Assembly: GCA_945893395.1 (NCBI GenBank) | Contig: CAMDEC010000011.1 | Coordinates: 1 to 33,011, forward strand | Reading direction: 5' to 3' | Length of the DNA: 33,011 nt | Origin: Bifidobacterium breve | Lineage (GTDB): Bacteria; Actinomycetota; Acidimicrobiia; Acidimicrobiales; Ilumatobacteraceae | Shown here: piece by piece, positions 7,377 to 15,857 of the stretch | Position numbering within the stretch: the stretch's first letter is position 1 | Layout of the letters: each line of letters starts with the position of its first letter | The notes under the pieces: generated by a model | What the model was told of the DNA's origin: nothing | What the model saw: only the letters and a program-made list of their open reading frames with translations | The model's database searches: none | Translations under genes and position numbers: made by a program

Positions 7377-8271
7377 CGCGCAAAATCCGAGTCAGAGCGC
7401 CTGACAGTTCAATTGGTCGATCACCCTGCACCGAGTGGCCTGCACCATCCACAACCAACACCTGTGCATCTGGTTTGCGGCGCTTCAACTCGACGACGTC
7501 GGCATCGTCGACAACTGGAGACACTCCGCCACGCACAAGAGTCATTGAGCATTTCAAGTCTTCAATCACATTCCAAAGTTTCGAAATTCGCTCAATACGT
7601 TTCGCCGAATCTTCCGCAGAGGGGTGCGTCGAACGGTCATAACGCCACTGCCACGACCCATCAGCAAGCTGTTTTGCATTATGCAAAATACCGCGACGCA
7701 ACGAACTCTCAGACCGAGTCGGGTTGTGCTCGATGGTGCGTGCAAGAAGCTCTTCGAAACTGGCAAAAGTTTGTGGTCCGTTGACAAAGTCAGTTATCGC
7801 TTTAGATTTTGCTGCGTTCACTCCGGGCGTGATATCTACAACAACTATCTGATTGGCCAAGTCACCGCGCATGCCTGCTAGCGCAATCGTTGTCAATCCA
7901 CCAAGCGACATGCCGACTATCAATTTTGCATCCGGGGCCCACGTCTCGATCGCAGTCGCAACATCAAGAGCCAAGACATTCGGCCCATAGTCCCCATCTT
8001 TGCGCCAAGACGAGTGTCCATGCCCAGGTAGATCAATCGCAACCGCCGAAATACCCATGGCTAAAATCACCGTGTCCCAAGTGTGCGCATTTTGAGCGCT
8101 CCCATGCACGAACAAAACTTCTGGTGATGCGCTACCCCACTTCAGCGCGCTCAATGTTCGCCCGTCTGTGAGTTGCATTGCAATCCGCTCAACTTTTGGC
8201 ATCTTGGCGACATTCAGCGAATACTCAGAAATATTTTCACCAAACATTGAAAACTCGTCGTAACTAATCAT
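7372..8271 (-). CDS. Alpha/beta-fold hydrolase
   Basis: This 299-residue protein has the alpha/beta hydrolase fold. The oxyanion segment LFVHGSAQNAHTWD, the strand-turn AIDLPGHGHS, the nucleophile elbow GMSLGG (Ser), an acidic residue in the SPVVDDADVV segment and the catalytic His in GAGHSVQGDRP are all visible. Ser-His-Asp members are esterases, lipases or C-C hydrolases; the substrate cannot be read. The gene follows the L,D-transpeptidase gene by six bases and precedes tetR by 17, so the three are probably co-transcribed. Regulation by that TetR is likely but unproven. Confidence 0.86.
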   Translation of the reverse strand: MISYDEFSMFGENISEYSLNVAKMPKVERIAMQLTDGRTLSALKWGSASPEVLFVHGSAQNAHTWDTVILAMGISAVAIDLPGHGHSSWRKDGDYGPNVLALDVATAIETWAPDAKLIVGMSLGGLTTIALAGMRGDLANQIVVVDITPGVNAAKSKAITDFVNGPQTFASFEELLARTIEHNPTRSESSLRRGILHNAKQLADGSWQWRYDRSTHPSAEDSAKRIERISKLWNVIEDLKCSMTLVRGGVSPVVDDADVVELKRRKPDAQVLVVDGAGHSVQGDRPIELSGALTRILRA

Positions 8272-8277
8272 TGTTGA

Positions 8278-9393
8278 TCAAGGTGTGCTGCTTGTGGTGC
8301 TGCTCATCGTCGGGCTAATAGTCGTCGGACTAATAGCCACTGTCGTTGTCCCGACTGAACTGAGTGTCGTTGGCACTCCGCTAACCGTAGTTGGCGAAGT
8401 CGGCAGCGTCGTTTCCGATGCAATTGTTGTGTAGTTCGGGTCTGGCTTATCGAAAGGTGCGACAGGCGAGCCATATTCTTCTGGTTCTTTAATGTCGTCA
8501 AAAACATAGACCCGATCCCCATATTTGACGAGCGCCGGAAAGTATCGCGCGACTGACATCGGTATTCGCACGCAACCGTGTGACGCTGGTTTTAGTGGCA
8601 CCAATATCGCACCATGCACGGCGATGTTGTAATTGAAATAGACGGGGTTATACAGCGATCCAAGTTTCGTTTCACGCATACCCGTGCGACGATTATAAAA
8701 ATAGAAAAGACCCGGCGGCGTTACGGCTTCACCGCAAATTCCAATTTTGATCTGCTGATCAGTCTCATTGCCTTCTTCACCTGGGTCGATTTTCACCTCT
8801 TCGCACCACGGCACACCCGTGCCGCTTGACATATGGGTAATTAAAACTGGTTCTTCTTTTTTGAAAACGATCAAAACCTGCTCGGGCAAATAAATTTCAA
8901 CATGACTCGCCGAGTCGGCAATGCGCCGTGGCTTGATTATCAAATTCGACTGCATGATCGCCCAAGTCGACGGTGTCACGACACCAGTTGCAGCCTCTCT
9001 TGACACGCTCATCACCAGCTTTTCAAACGCCCACATTGCCTGCACTGTGTTCTGCCCGAATTCACCGTCAATCGGACCTGGATCAAATTTCAATTCTTTC
9101 AAGCGTTGCTGCAAACGCAAAACGTCGTCGCCTTTCATTCCCAGTTCGAGGGTGCGATCAAGTGGCACAGTCACGAGTGGCACCGAACTTGTGTCAACGA
9201 CGACGTCTGGGTTTGAGTTTTCACTTGCCAAGTCATTTGAAGGACTCGACAGCACCCCGACGGCGACGACCGTTGCTAAGACTGCAAACGCAATCAGTGT
9301 TAATCTCCACCGATCAAATACTGATCCGAGTTTCGGCGAAGAGTCTGGCTCTAGACCACCAAACTCATCAGGAAACTCATTGAATGAATTCAT
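8278..9393 (-). CDS. L,D-transpeptidase with peptidoglycan-binding domain
   Basis: This 371-residue envelope protein has a cytoplasmic N-terminus (1 to about 28), one membrane anchor (LTLIAFAVLATVVAVGVL, about 30-48), a peptidoglycan-binding domain (about 80-135, with GDDVLRLQQRL and GPIDGEFGQNTVQAM) and a YkuD catalytic domain (about 165-300). His272 and Cys274 lie in the active-site motif SHGCVRI. Such enzymes make 3-3 cross-links in peptidoglycan, which actinobacteria use heavily. The last 60 residues or so are a Thr/Ser/Pro-rich tail likely to be extracellular. The start ATG 9393 has AGGGAAG upstream, a good Shine-Dalgarno and one of the few in the window. It follows the glycosyltransferase gene by 16 bases. 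Confidence 0.9.
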   Translation of the reverse strand: MNSFNEFPDEFGGLEPDSSPKLGSVFDRWRLTLIAFAVLATVVAVGVLSSPSNDLASENSNPDVVVDTSSVPLVTVPLDRTLELGMKGDDVLRLQQRLKELKFDPGPIDGEFGQNTVQAMWAFEKLVMSVSREAATGVVTPSTWAIMQSNLIIKPRRIADSASHVEIYLPEQVLIVFKKEEPVLITHMSSGTGVPWCEEVKIDPGEEGNETDQQIKIGICGEAVTPPGLFYFYNRRTGMRETKLGSLYNPVYFNYNIAVHGAILVPLKPASHGCVRIPMSVARYFPALVKYGDRVYVFDDIKEPEEYGSPVAPFDKPDPNYTTIASETTLPTSPTTVSGVPTTLSSVGTTTVAISPTTISPTMSSTTSSTP

Positions 9394-9409
9394 TTGAAAC
9401 TTCCCTGAA

Positions 9410-10174
9410 TCAGCTTTTCGAGCCAGTTGCGAAATCGGCGGGCTTGATCGCGTTCAGTTTCTTGCGCAGGGCGAATGCTTCACGCAAAATCTTGGTGATC
9501 ACAGCAGGTGAACTCAAAGTTGAGACACCTCGGGTGCGTGGAAAGTAGTCGACACCGAACTGAACGACTTCCATATTCAGTTTCTTGGCGCTGATTATTA
9601 GTTCGGCATCAATAAACGAGCCTTCACTTTCTAGTTTGATCTGATCAAAAACGGTTTTACGACACAACTTAAAAGCAAAATTAATGTCGCGAAATCTCAC
9701 ACCGAATAAAACGCGTACCATCAAGTTGTAGAAAATTGAATACACGACCCGCACATACCCTTCACCGGTGCGATCAAATCGATAAGCACTAACAATGTCG
9801 GCTTCGTATTGACTCATCAGCCGTATCGCGTTGTGTACCTCGCGCATGTCGAACGGCAAGTCAGCATCGGTATAAAGAACTAAGTCTCCCGAGGATGCTG
9901 CGAAACCAGACTTTATTGATCCACCCAGTTTGCGATTCACGGGGTGATGCACGACCTTGACATGGCTGTCACGAGCCGCGGCGGTGTCTGCGAGTTGCGG
10001 CGTCGAATCGGAGGACGCGTCGTCAACAATCACAAGCTCATAGCCAGAAATAACTTGTGACTTCTGCAGGTCGAGGCAAATTTCTTCTGCCGCATTCAAC
10101 GCACGCTGTAGGTATTGTTCTTCGTTCCACATCGGGAAAAAAATGCTTAATTTTTCAAATTTTGCCTGAACCAT
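9410..10174 (-). CDS. Family 2 glycosyltransferase (polyprenyl-phosphate sugar transferase-like)
   Basis: This 254-residue protein is a GT-A fold family 2 glycosyltransferase. FFPMWNEEQYLQRAL, VIVDDASSDSTP, GGSIKSGFAASSGDLVLYTDADLPFD (nucleotide-sugar and metal site) and the later NFAFKLCRK resemble dolichol/polyprenyl-phosphate mannose or glucose synthases. No C-terminal membrane domain is present, so it would act at the inner membrane face. It heads a minus-strand run with the L,D-transpeptidase, which points to a role in cell-envelope glycans, but this is inference from position. Confidence 0.86.
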   Translation of the reverse strand: MVQAKFEKLSIFFPMWNEEQYLQRALNAAEEICLDLQKSQVISGYELVIVDDASSDSTPQLADTAAARDSHVKVVHHPVNRKLGGSIKSGFAASSGDLVLYTDADLPFDMREVHNAIRLMSQYEADIVSAYRFDRTGEGYVRVVYSIFYNLMVRVLFGVRFRDINFAFKLCRKTVFDQIKLESEGSFIDAELIISAKKLNMEVVQFGVDYFPRTRGVSTLSSPAVITKILREAFALRKKLNAIKPADFATGSKS

Positions 10175-10183
10175 ACTCTTCTC

Positions 10184-10193
10184 AGGCTATTGT
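10184..10193. promoter_or_regulatory. Overlapping divergent -10 hexamers
   Basis: TAGCCT on the minus strand (10184-10189, nine bases before ATG 10174) and TATTGT on the plus strand (10188-10193, ten bases before ATG 10204) share two bases. Spacing is longer than for the other leaderless candidates, so either could have a short leader. Confidence 0.35.
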
Positions 10194-10203
10194 CGGTCTT
10201 GCA

Positions 10204-10632
10204 ATGTCGTCTCTTCGGCCACCTAATCCAGCGCAGACTACGCGTGCGGGTTCGCTAACCCCCAGTTGGAAAATCGCGGTGATAATCACGCACACATTGA
10301 TCGCCGGCTCATTGCTTGTTTTGGCGATTTCTGCACACACAGTGGGCAAGCCAACTTGGTGGCTCACAAGTCAAACCAGCGGACCATTTTCTGTCCTCTC
10401 AATCGTGCCGTTTTTAGCACCCGTTGGGGTGATCGTGGCGACGATTTGCGCTTCAAGATTTGCACCAATTGCAGGATTGGTGGCCACAGCATTGTTGGCG
10501 GCAACAAGCGTGGTTGACATTTCACGGTCGCCAGGCATCGCTTTGGGCGAAGCAATCCTCGCTGCATGCACGGCGTTGACCACAATCTCTGCTTTTGCCG
10601 GGCGCCACCGCTCAGTGGCGTCTGGGCTTTAA
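10204..10632 (+). CDS. Small four-helix membrane protein, unknown function
   Basis: I do not recognise this 142-residue protein. It has a short polar N-terminus followed by about four hydrophobic segments: IAVIITHTLIAGSLLVLAI, VLSIVPFLAPVGVIVATI, AGLVATALLAATSVV and AILAACTALTTISAF. A short basic C-terminus follows. No conserved polar or metal-binding residues stand out. A longer open frame exists upstream, but it would run into the divergent glycosyltransferase gene; ATG 10204 leaves a 29-base divergent promoter region. It ends 43 bases before argG. Confidence 0.6.
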   Translation: MSSLRPPNPAQTTRAGSLTPSWKIAVIITHTLIAGSLLVLAISAHTVGKPTWWLTSQTSGPFSVLSIVPFLAPVGVIVATICASRFAPIAGLVATALLAATSVVDISRSPGIALGEAILAACTALTTISAFAGRHRSVASGL

Positions 10633-10663
10633 AACCCTCTCGGTTTAGTCGCGCTTGGTTCTC

Positions 10664-10669
10664 TACAGT
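10664..10669 (+). promoter_or_regulatory. -10 hexamer for leaderless argG
   Basis: TACAGT lies exactly six bases before GTG 10676, with no Shine-Dalgarno. Confidence 0.55.
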
Positions 10670-10672
10670 TAA

Positions 10673-12040
<1,368 letters not shown>

Positions 12041-12050
12041 GTTCGACAAA

Positions 12051-13031
12051 GTGCTAAAACGACTACTAAATGTAGTTAAAGGTTTTGGGTTGCTTACAAA
12101 TTTTGTCGAATTTATCGTGCGCTTTAGCACACGCCAGTGGCGCAACTCACGCGAAATACGGAACCTAATAGAGAAGATCGATTCTGAAACTTCAAACAAT
12201 AAATTCATACTTCAAACGCAGTGGGCAACAGAACTGAAAGGAGATCCGTTGATCTATGTGGATATTGGTTCACGCGGTGGCCCCCAAAAAATTACCGAAG
12301 GATTCTCAAAAATTATTCACTTTGTTATTTGTGAAGCCGATAAAGATGAAATCAAAAACTTGGAGTCAACTTTTGCTGGATGTCGTTTTTCGGTTATCAG
12401 CAATGCAATATCCGACAGTGACGCAACGCGGACACTTTATTTGACCGCATCAAGGGGTGCCTCAAGCCTTTTAAAGCCAACCGGCAATGCCATCGGTTTG
12501 TTTGGGGGCAACGAACGAAACCTCGACCGATTTAAAATTGAACAAGAGATACAAATTAAAACAATGCCTTTGTCGGTCAGCATGTCCCCTGAAATTAAAA
12601 CCATCGACATTCTGAAAATTGATGTCCAGGGACTAGAGTTCGAAATTTTGAGCAGCATGGGTGAGTTTCGCCCATTTTTAATTTGCGCAGAATGCTCGAC
12701 GGTTGAAATGTATTCTGGCCAAAAGACGCTGTTTTCTGTTGGTCTGCTGCTCGAAAAATTGGGTTATATGCCCCTAAAAATGATGGAAATCACAGTGATG
12801 CCGAAAACTCATGCGAATTTTCAGTCATGCATTCAGATTCACGGTGATGTCATATTCGTGCCAGATAATTCAGAAAATGGCAGGGCGATCATCCAGCGCG
12901 ATGTTGAAAAATGGTTCGCTTCGCTTTGCATGCACGGCTACATGGACTTTGCCTTGTGGCAACTTGAAGATTTAAAAATTCCCAAACCACCACTAGTGAC
13001 CCAGACTGAAGAATTGCTAAAAAATAGTTAG
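12051..13031 (+). CDS. FkbM-family SAM-dependent methyltransferase, AT-rich
   Basis: This 326-residue protein carries the FkbM methyltransferase domain: LIYVDIGSRGG (SAM-binding motif I, residue about 70), a following acidic VICEADKDE, VISNAISDSD and the family motif LKIDVQGLEFEIL. FkbM proteins O-methylate sugars or polyketides, often in surface polysaccharide or glycolipid clusters. No such cluster is present here. The gene is strikingly AT-rich: bases 12301-12360 have 16 G/C out of 60, against 36 of 60 in argG at 11401-11460. That, together with its AAA/ATT-rich codons, suggests recent transfer as a single gene. GTG 12051 has TAGGTT seven bases upstream. The end overlaps the convergent M20 gene by four bases. 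Confidence 0.86.
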   Translation: MLKRLLNVVKGFGLLTNFVEFIVRFSTRQWRNSREIRNLIEKIDSETSNNKFILQTQWATELKGDPLIYVDIGSRGGPQKITEGFSKIIHFVICEADKDEIKNLESTFAGCRFSVISNAISDSDATRTLYLTASRGASSLLKPTGNAIGLFGGNERNLDRFKIEQEIQIKTMPLSVSMSPEIKTIDILKIDVQGLEFEILSSMGEFRPFLICAECSTVEMYSGQKTLFSVGLLLEKLGYMPLKMMEITVMPKTHANFQSCIQIHGDVIFVPDNSENGRAIIQRDVEKWFASLCMHGYMDFALWQLEDLKIPKPPLVTQTEELLKNS

Positions 13032-14185
13032 CGGTTGACAAGCGCGCGGGCGACACCTGCGACAAGTGCAGCGCGCTCGGCCATGGTCGAAATCAAGACA
13101 TGCTCGCTCACGCCGTGCGCCCCACCGCCAACCGCGCCCATGCCGTCAAGGGTCGGCACGCCGATCGCCGCGGTGAAGTTGCCGTCTGACCCACCGCCGA
13201 CTGCAACACCTTGCAGATTTTTTATTCCGAGCTCTTTGGCCACAGTTTCGGCGACGCCAAATAATTTACGGCCCGCCGATTCATGCATCGGCGGACGATT
13301 GACGCAGCCAGAAACTTTGATTGTCGCGCCATCAACAACTGGTTTAAGTTGCGACATTTCCCGCTCAACGCGATCTTTTTCTTCAGGCAACACAACACGC
13401 ACATCAACTTTGATCATCGCCGCATCGGGCACGACATTTTCGGCGTTACCAGCAGTCGCCACGGTCGGCGTCACCGTCGTACCAAGTTCAGGTCGCGCCA
13501 TCGCCACGATGCGTTGCACTTGTGTTGCAAGTTCAACGAGCGCGTTGATACCTTTTTCTGGTTCAAGACCAGCGTGCGAAGCCCGACCAGCAATCTGCAC
13601 GGTGAAAGTGCCGACACCTTTGCGCGCAATTTTCAACGCGCCGCCATCAGCACTGGGCTCAAGCACGAGCACCGCACCCGTGGCACGAGCACGGGCTTCG
13701 ATCAACTCGCGCGAAGATTCTGAACCGACTTCTTCGTCGGCAGTGATCAACATCTCGACATGATACGAATCGCGAATCGCGCTAAGTCCATGAATTGCCT
13801 GAATAATGCCCGCCTTCATGTCGAAAATTCCGGGGCCACGCGCGATGTCGCCTTCAACCGAAAATGGTCGAGTCGCAGTTGTGCCAAGCGAAAACACCGT
13901 GTCGTGGTGTCCGACAATCAAAACTTTTGTGTCATCGCTGCCCTTCCAATGCACATGCGGACCATTTGCTCCAGGGATAATTTCTGCCGGCTTGCCCATG
14001 ACTTTCGCGAAAAGTTTGGCCAAATATTTTGCGCTAACTTGCAAGTGTTCAACGTTTAAAGACGGTGACTCGAGATTTACGAACTCACCAAGTTGCTCGA
14101 CCATCTGCGGCACCCGTAATTGCATCTCGGCAAGCAATCCGCTTGGCGAAGGTGATGCTGCGGTTGTCGATTGCGTAATAGCCAC
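13028..14185 (-). CDS. M20-family metallopeptidase (glutamate carboxypeptidase/ArgE/DapE-like)
   Basis: This 385-residue protein is an M20 di-zinc hydrolase similar to carboxypeptidase G2. The metal-site motifs are VGHHDTVFS, GPGIFDMKAG and ITADEEVGSESS, with a C-terminal GGGAHGVSEHVL carrying the last His ligand. The dimerisation domain falls at about residues 185-290 (AGRASHAGLEPEKGINAL). Such enzymes cleave C-terminal glutamate, N-acyl amino acids or small peptides; I cannot name the substrate. GTG 14185 gives a sensible N-terminus, preceded by a purine-rich AGAGAG. It is transcribed away from the tRNA-Leu gene. Confidence 0.88.
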   Translation of the reverse strand: MAITQSTTAASPSPSGLLAEMQLRVPQMVEQLGEFVNLESPSLNVEHLQVSAKYLAKLFAKVMGKPAEIIPGANGPHVHWKGSDDTKVLIVGHHDTVFSLGTTATRPFSVEGDIARGPGIFDMKAGIIQAIHGLSAIRDSYHVEMLITADEEVGSESSRELIEARARATGAVLVLEPSADGGALKIARKGVGTFTVQIAGRASHAGLEPEKGINALVELATQVQRIVAMARPELGTTVTPTVATAGNAENVVPDAAMIKVDVRVVLPEEKDRVEREMSQLKPVVDGATIKVSGCVNRPPMHESAGRKLFGVAETVAKELGIKNLQGVAVGGGSDGNFTAAIGVPTLDGMGAVGGGAHGVSEHVLISTMAERAALVAGVARALVNR

Positions 14186-14264
14186 CTCTCTATCGTGCCA
14201 TGCCGCAGTTCAAGAATCTCGCTGAAATAGTTGTGCTTTCTTGCACAGTTTCACTCAAAAAGTG

Positions 14265-14349
14265 TGCCCGGGATCGGACTCGAACCGATACAGCGCTTTC
14301 GCACCAGGGGGGTTTAAGCCCCCCGCGTCTACCATTCCGCCACCTGGGC
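14265..14349 (-). tRNA. tRNA-Leu (anticodon UAA)
   Basis: An 85-base class II tRNA. Acceptor GCCCAGG pairs with CCCGGGC; the D-arm contains GGCGGAATGGTAGACGC; the anticodon arm is five G, loop CTTAAAC (anticodon UAA), five C. A long variable arm GGTGC-GAAA-GCGCT and T-arm ATCGG-TTCGAGT-CCGAT follow. The discriminator is A and no CCA is encoded. Position 5 (A) faces position 68 (C), a mismatch in the acceptor stem. The gene starts seven bases after the end of the small hypothetical gene on the same strand, so the two may be co-transcribed. It reads the UUA codon. Confidence 0.95.
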
Positions 14350-14356
14350 AACCCTG

Positions 14357-14731
14357 TCAGGCTACGCGCGTTTGAGCCTCATCGCTAACTAATAGCGATT
14401 CAACACTTGACCAGAGCACAGTTCTGGCAATTTCTGCTTCGCGGCCAATCAATCGATTGGCCACAACAATGCCTTCAACCATGTCACCAAGCACGGCGAC
14501 AAATGGCCGACCTCGCAACAACACCGAAACGACGACGCCGTTGTTGATGCGACGCAAACTTCGATCGACGCCGACAATCCGCGGCGGGCTGCGAAAACCA
14601 AGTGGCTTTAAGCCATGACGATGCGCTTGGCTCGCCAACACCCGCGCCGCCACAGCAAATTCGGCATAGCGAGTTCTAGCGAGCGCGATATCACGAGTTC
14701 TAGCGAGTGCGATATCCCGAGTGCTTGTCAT
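14357..14731 (-). CDS. Small basic hypothetical protein with N-terminal tandem repeat
   Basis: I do not recognise this 124-residue protein. The N-terminus carries an eight-residue unit RDIALART twice in a row, encoded by a 24-base DNA repeat. The rest is soluble and Arg/Val-rich, with RSPPRIVGVDRSLRR, GVVVSVLLRGRPFVAVLGDM and VEGIVVANRL, the look of a small compact domain. The start ATG 14731 is preceded by TACTCT five bases upstream; an in-frame GTG at 14761 is the longer alternative. The stop is seven bases before tRNA-Leu. The gene is divergent from the nuclease gene. I am fairly sure it is a real gene; the function is unknown. Confidence 0.62.
   Translation of the reverse strand: MTSTRDIALARTRDIALARTRYAEFAVAARVLASQAHRHGLKPLGFRSPPRIVGVDRSLRRINNGVVVSVLLRGRPFVAVLGDMVEGIVVANRLIGREAEIARTVLWSSVESLLVSDEAQTRVA
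14671..14718. repeat. 24-bp direct tandem duplication
   Basis: Two adjacent 24-base units (14671-14694 and 14695-14718) differ at two positions only. They are in frame in the hypothetical gene on the minus strand and duplicate RDIALART. Near-identity implies a recent slippage event. Confidence 0.85.
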
Positions 14732-14804
14732 GCCGCAGAGTATTGCAAATGGGTGTCGCACAATTAATCGAAAACACCCATTATGTAATGTAATTAGTCA
14801 CGTC

Positions 14805-15728
14805 ATGACAACTAATGAACTTAACCCGATGCAGCAAAATGTTGTTGATGTGCTCGGCAAACCTTCGGGCTGGGTGCCGTTGCCACTTTCGGTTATCGAT
14901 GCCGTACGCGAACAAATCGAAACCGCGCTCGCGCCGCTGGCTGAAAAACTGTCCGCTGATCGTCCACTATTTATCAGCAAAAGCAGTTTAACCGCCGTGC
15001 ATGGTTGTGAAGCCAATTATTTGGCCTCACTCGATACTTTCGAATGGACAATTCTCAATGTGCGTGGCACCGTAATGCACAAAGCCGTAGAACTCGCCAT
15101 CAACTGGCGCGGGCCGATCGAACCAGCCCTACTTGTCGACGAGGCTCTCGCCCGTTTAGAAGACGAAGAAAGTCGCGGTCCGAGCGAATTTATCGCCCAG
15201 TTATCACCAGGCGAACGGGCTCAACTGCGCAGTTACGCGGTTGATCTCTACACGAAATTTGAAGAAAGTTTTCCACCGCTCAAAGCAGCCTGGCGACCAG
15301 TTACAGAAAGTGCCGCTCGAGTCGAACTATTCGGTGGCTTAATCTTTTTGTCAACCCGCGTTGACCTCACGCTTGGCGGCCCTGGCAGCAAAGTGATCAT
15401 CGACTTAAAGAGCGGTCGCATTTATTCGAACCATCGCGAAGATCTGCGATTTTATGCACTCGTCGAGTCTTTGCGCTCGGGTCAACCACCACGACGACTG
15501 GCGACTTACTCACTCGAATCGGCACGCGCCGATGTCGAAGAAGTTAGTGAAGGTGTCTTGCAGGCAGCAGTGCATCGTGTGGTCGACGGTGCCAACGCAA
15601 TTTTTGAACTCACTCGCGAAGATCGCGAACCCAAACTCAGCCCAGGTGCGCACTGTCGGTGGTGTCCGTTACAAGAGACTTGTGAAACCGGCCAGCAATT
15701 TCTAGAGCGCGGTTTCGAAGACGACTAG
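14805..15728 (+). CDS. PD-(D/E)XK nuclease with [4Fe-4S] cluster (RecB/AddB/Cas4-like)
   Basis: This 307-residue single-domain nuclease has the RecB-type motifs in order: RGTVMHKAVE with His92, RVDLTL with Asp187, and VIIDLKSG with Asp200 and Lys202. Four cysteines are spaced like the iron-sulfur clamp of AddB and Cas4: Cys68 in AVHGCEAN, then Cys284-x2-Cys287-x5-Cys293 in HCRWCPLQETC. It should therefore cut DNA ends or single strands and hold a [4Fe-4S] cluster. No helicase domain is attached and no CRISPR array or cas gene is nearby, so it is a free-standing repair-type nuclease. ATG 14805 begins the conserved-looking sequence; the in-frame start at 14721 would overlap the divergent gene. 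Confidence 0.86.
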   Translation: MTTNELNPMQQNVVDVLGKPSGWVPLPLSVIDAVREQIETALAPLAEKLSADRPLFISKSSLTAVHGCEANYLASLDTFEWTILNVRGTVMHKAVELAINWRGPIEPALLVDEALARLEDEESRGPSEFIAQLSPGERAQLRSYAVDLYTKFEESFPPLKAAWRPVTESAARVELFGGLIFLSTRVDLTLGGPGSKVIIDLKSGRIYSNHREDLRFYALVESLRSGQPPRRLATYSLESARADVEEVSEGVLQAAVHRVVDGANAIFELTREDREPKLSPGAHCRWCPLQETCETGQQFLERGFEDD

Positions 15729-15758
15729 TTTTTTATCAGCGCTAGTTAGCCCTGCTAA

Positions 15759-15845
15759 TTAACCCCGACCCATGTTCGGGCGCTTGCCATGATTGGCTTT
15801 TGAACGACGCATGCGGGCTTTTTTCTTTTTTGTTTTCTTAGACAT
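15759..15845 (-). CDS. Ribosomal protein bL37 (28 codons)
   Basis: A 28-residue, extremely basic peptide beginning MSKKTKKKKARMRRSKANH and ending GKRPNMGRG. The SKANHGKRPN segment matches, from memory, the actinobacterial 50S protein bL37 described in mycobacterial ribosomes. It would sit in the large subunit. ATG 15845 is preceded at six bases by TAGGAT, a -10 hexamer that overlaps the stop of the upstream HNH nuclease gene, so it should be a leaderless transcript. It is so short that automated callers easily miss it. Confidence rests on the motif and the promoter together. Confidence 0.8.
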   Translation of the reverse strand: MSKKTKKKKARMRRSKANHGKRPNMGRG

Positions 15846-15851
15846 GCACCA

Positions 15852-15857
15852 ATCCTA
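15852..15857 (-). promoter_or_regulatory. -10 hexamer for leaderless bL37, built on the upstream stop codon
   Basis: TAGGAT on the minus strand begins with the TAG stop of the HNH nuclease gene and lies six bases before ATG 15845. Confidence 0.5.

Noticed and set aside
10057-10203. N-terminal extension of the small membrane protein.
   Set aside because: It would overlap the divergent glycosyltransferase gene. Hydrophobic, gene-like sequence begins at ATG 10204.
12051-13031. Genomic island or prophage around the AT-rich gene.
   Set aside because: Only one gene is affected; no integrase, repeats or attachment site are visible.
14295-14325. G-run/C-run hairpin as a transcription terminator.
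   Set aside because: It is the anticodon arm of tRNA-Leu.
14671-14718. Start of a CRISPR array.
   Set aside because: Two adjacent 24-base units without spacers, in frame in a coding region; no cas genes are near.
15729-15764. Weak AT-rich inverted repeat (AGTTAG with CTAATT) as a terminator after the nuclease gene.
   Set aside because: The stem contains only one G-C pair and one G-U pair and lacks a following T-run on either strand.
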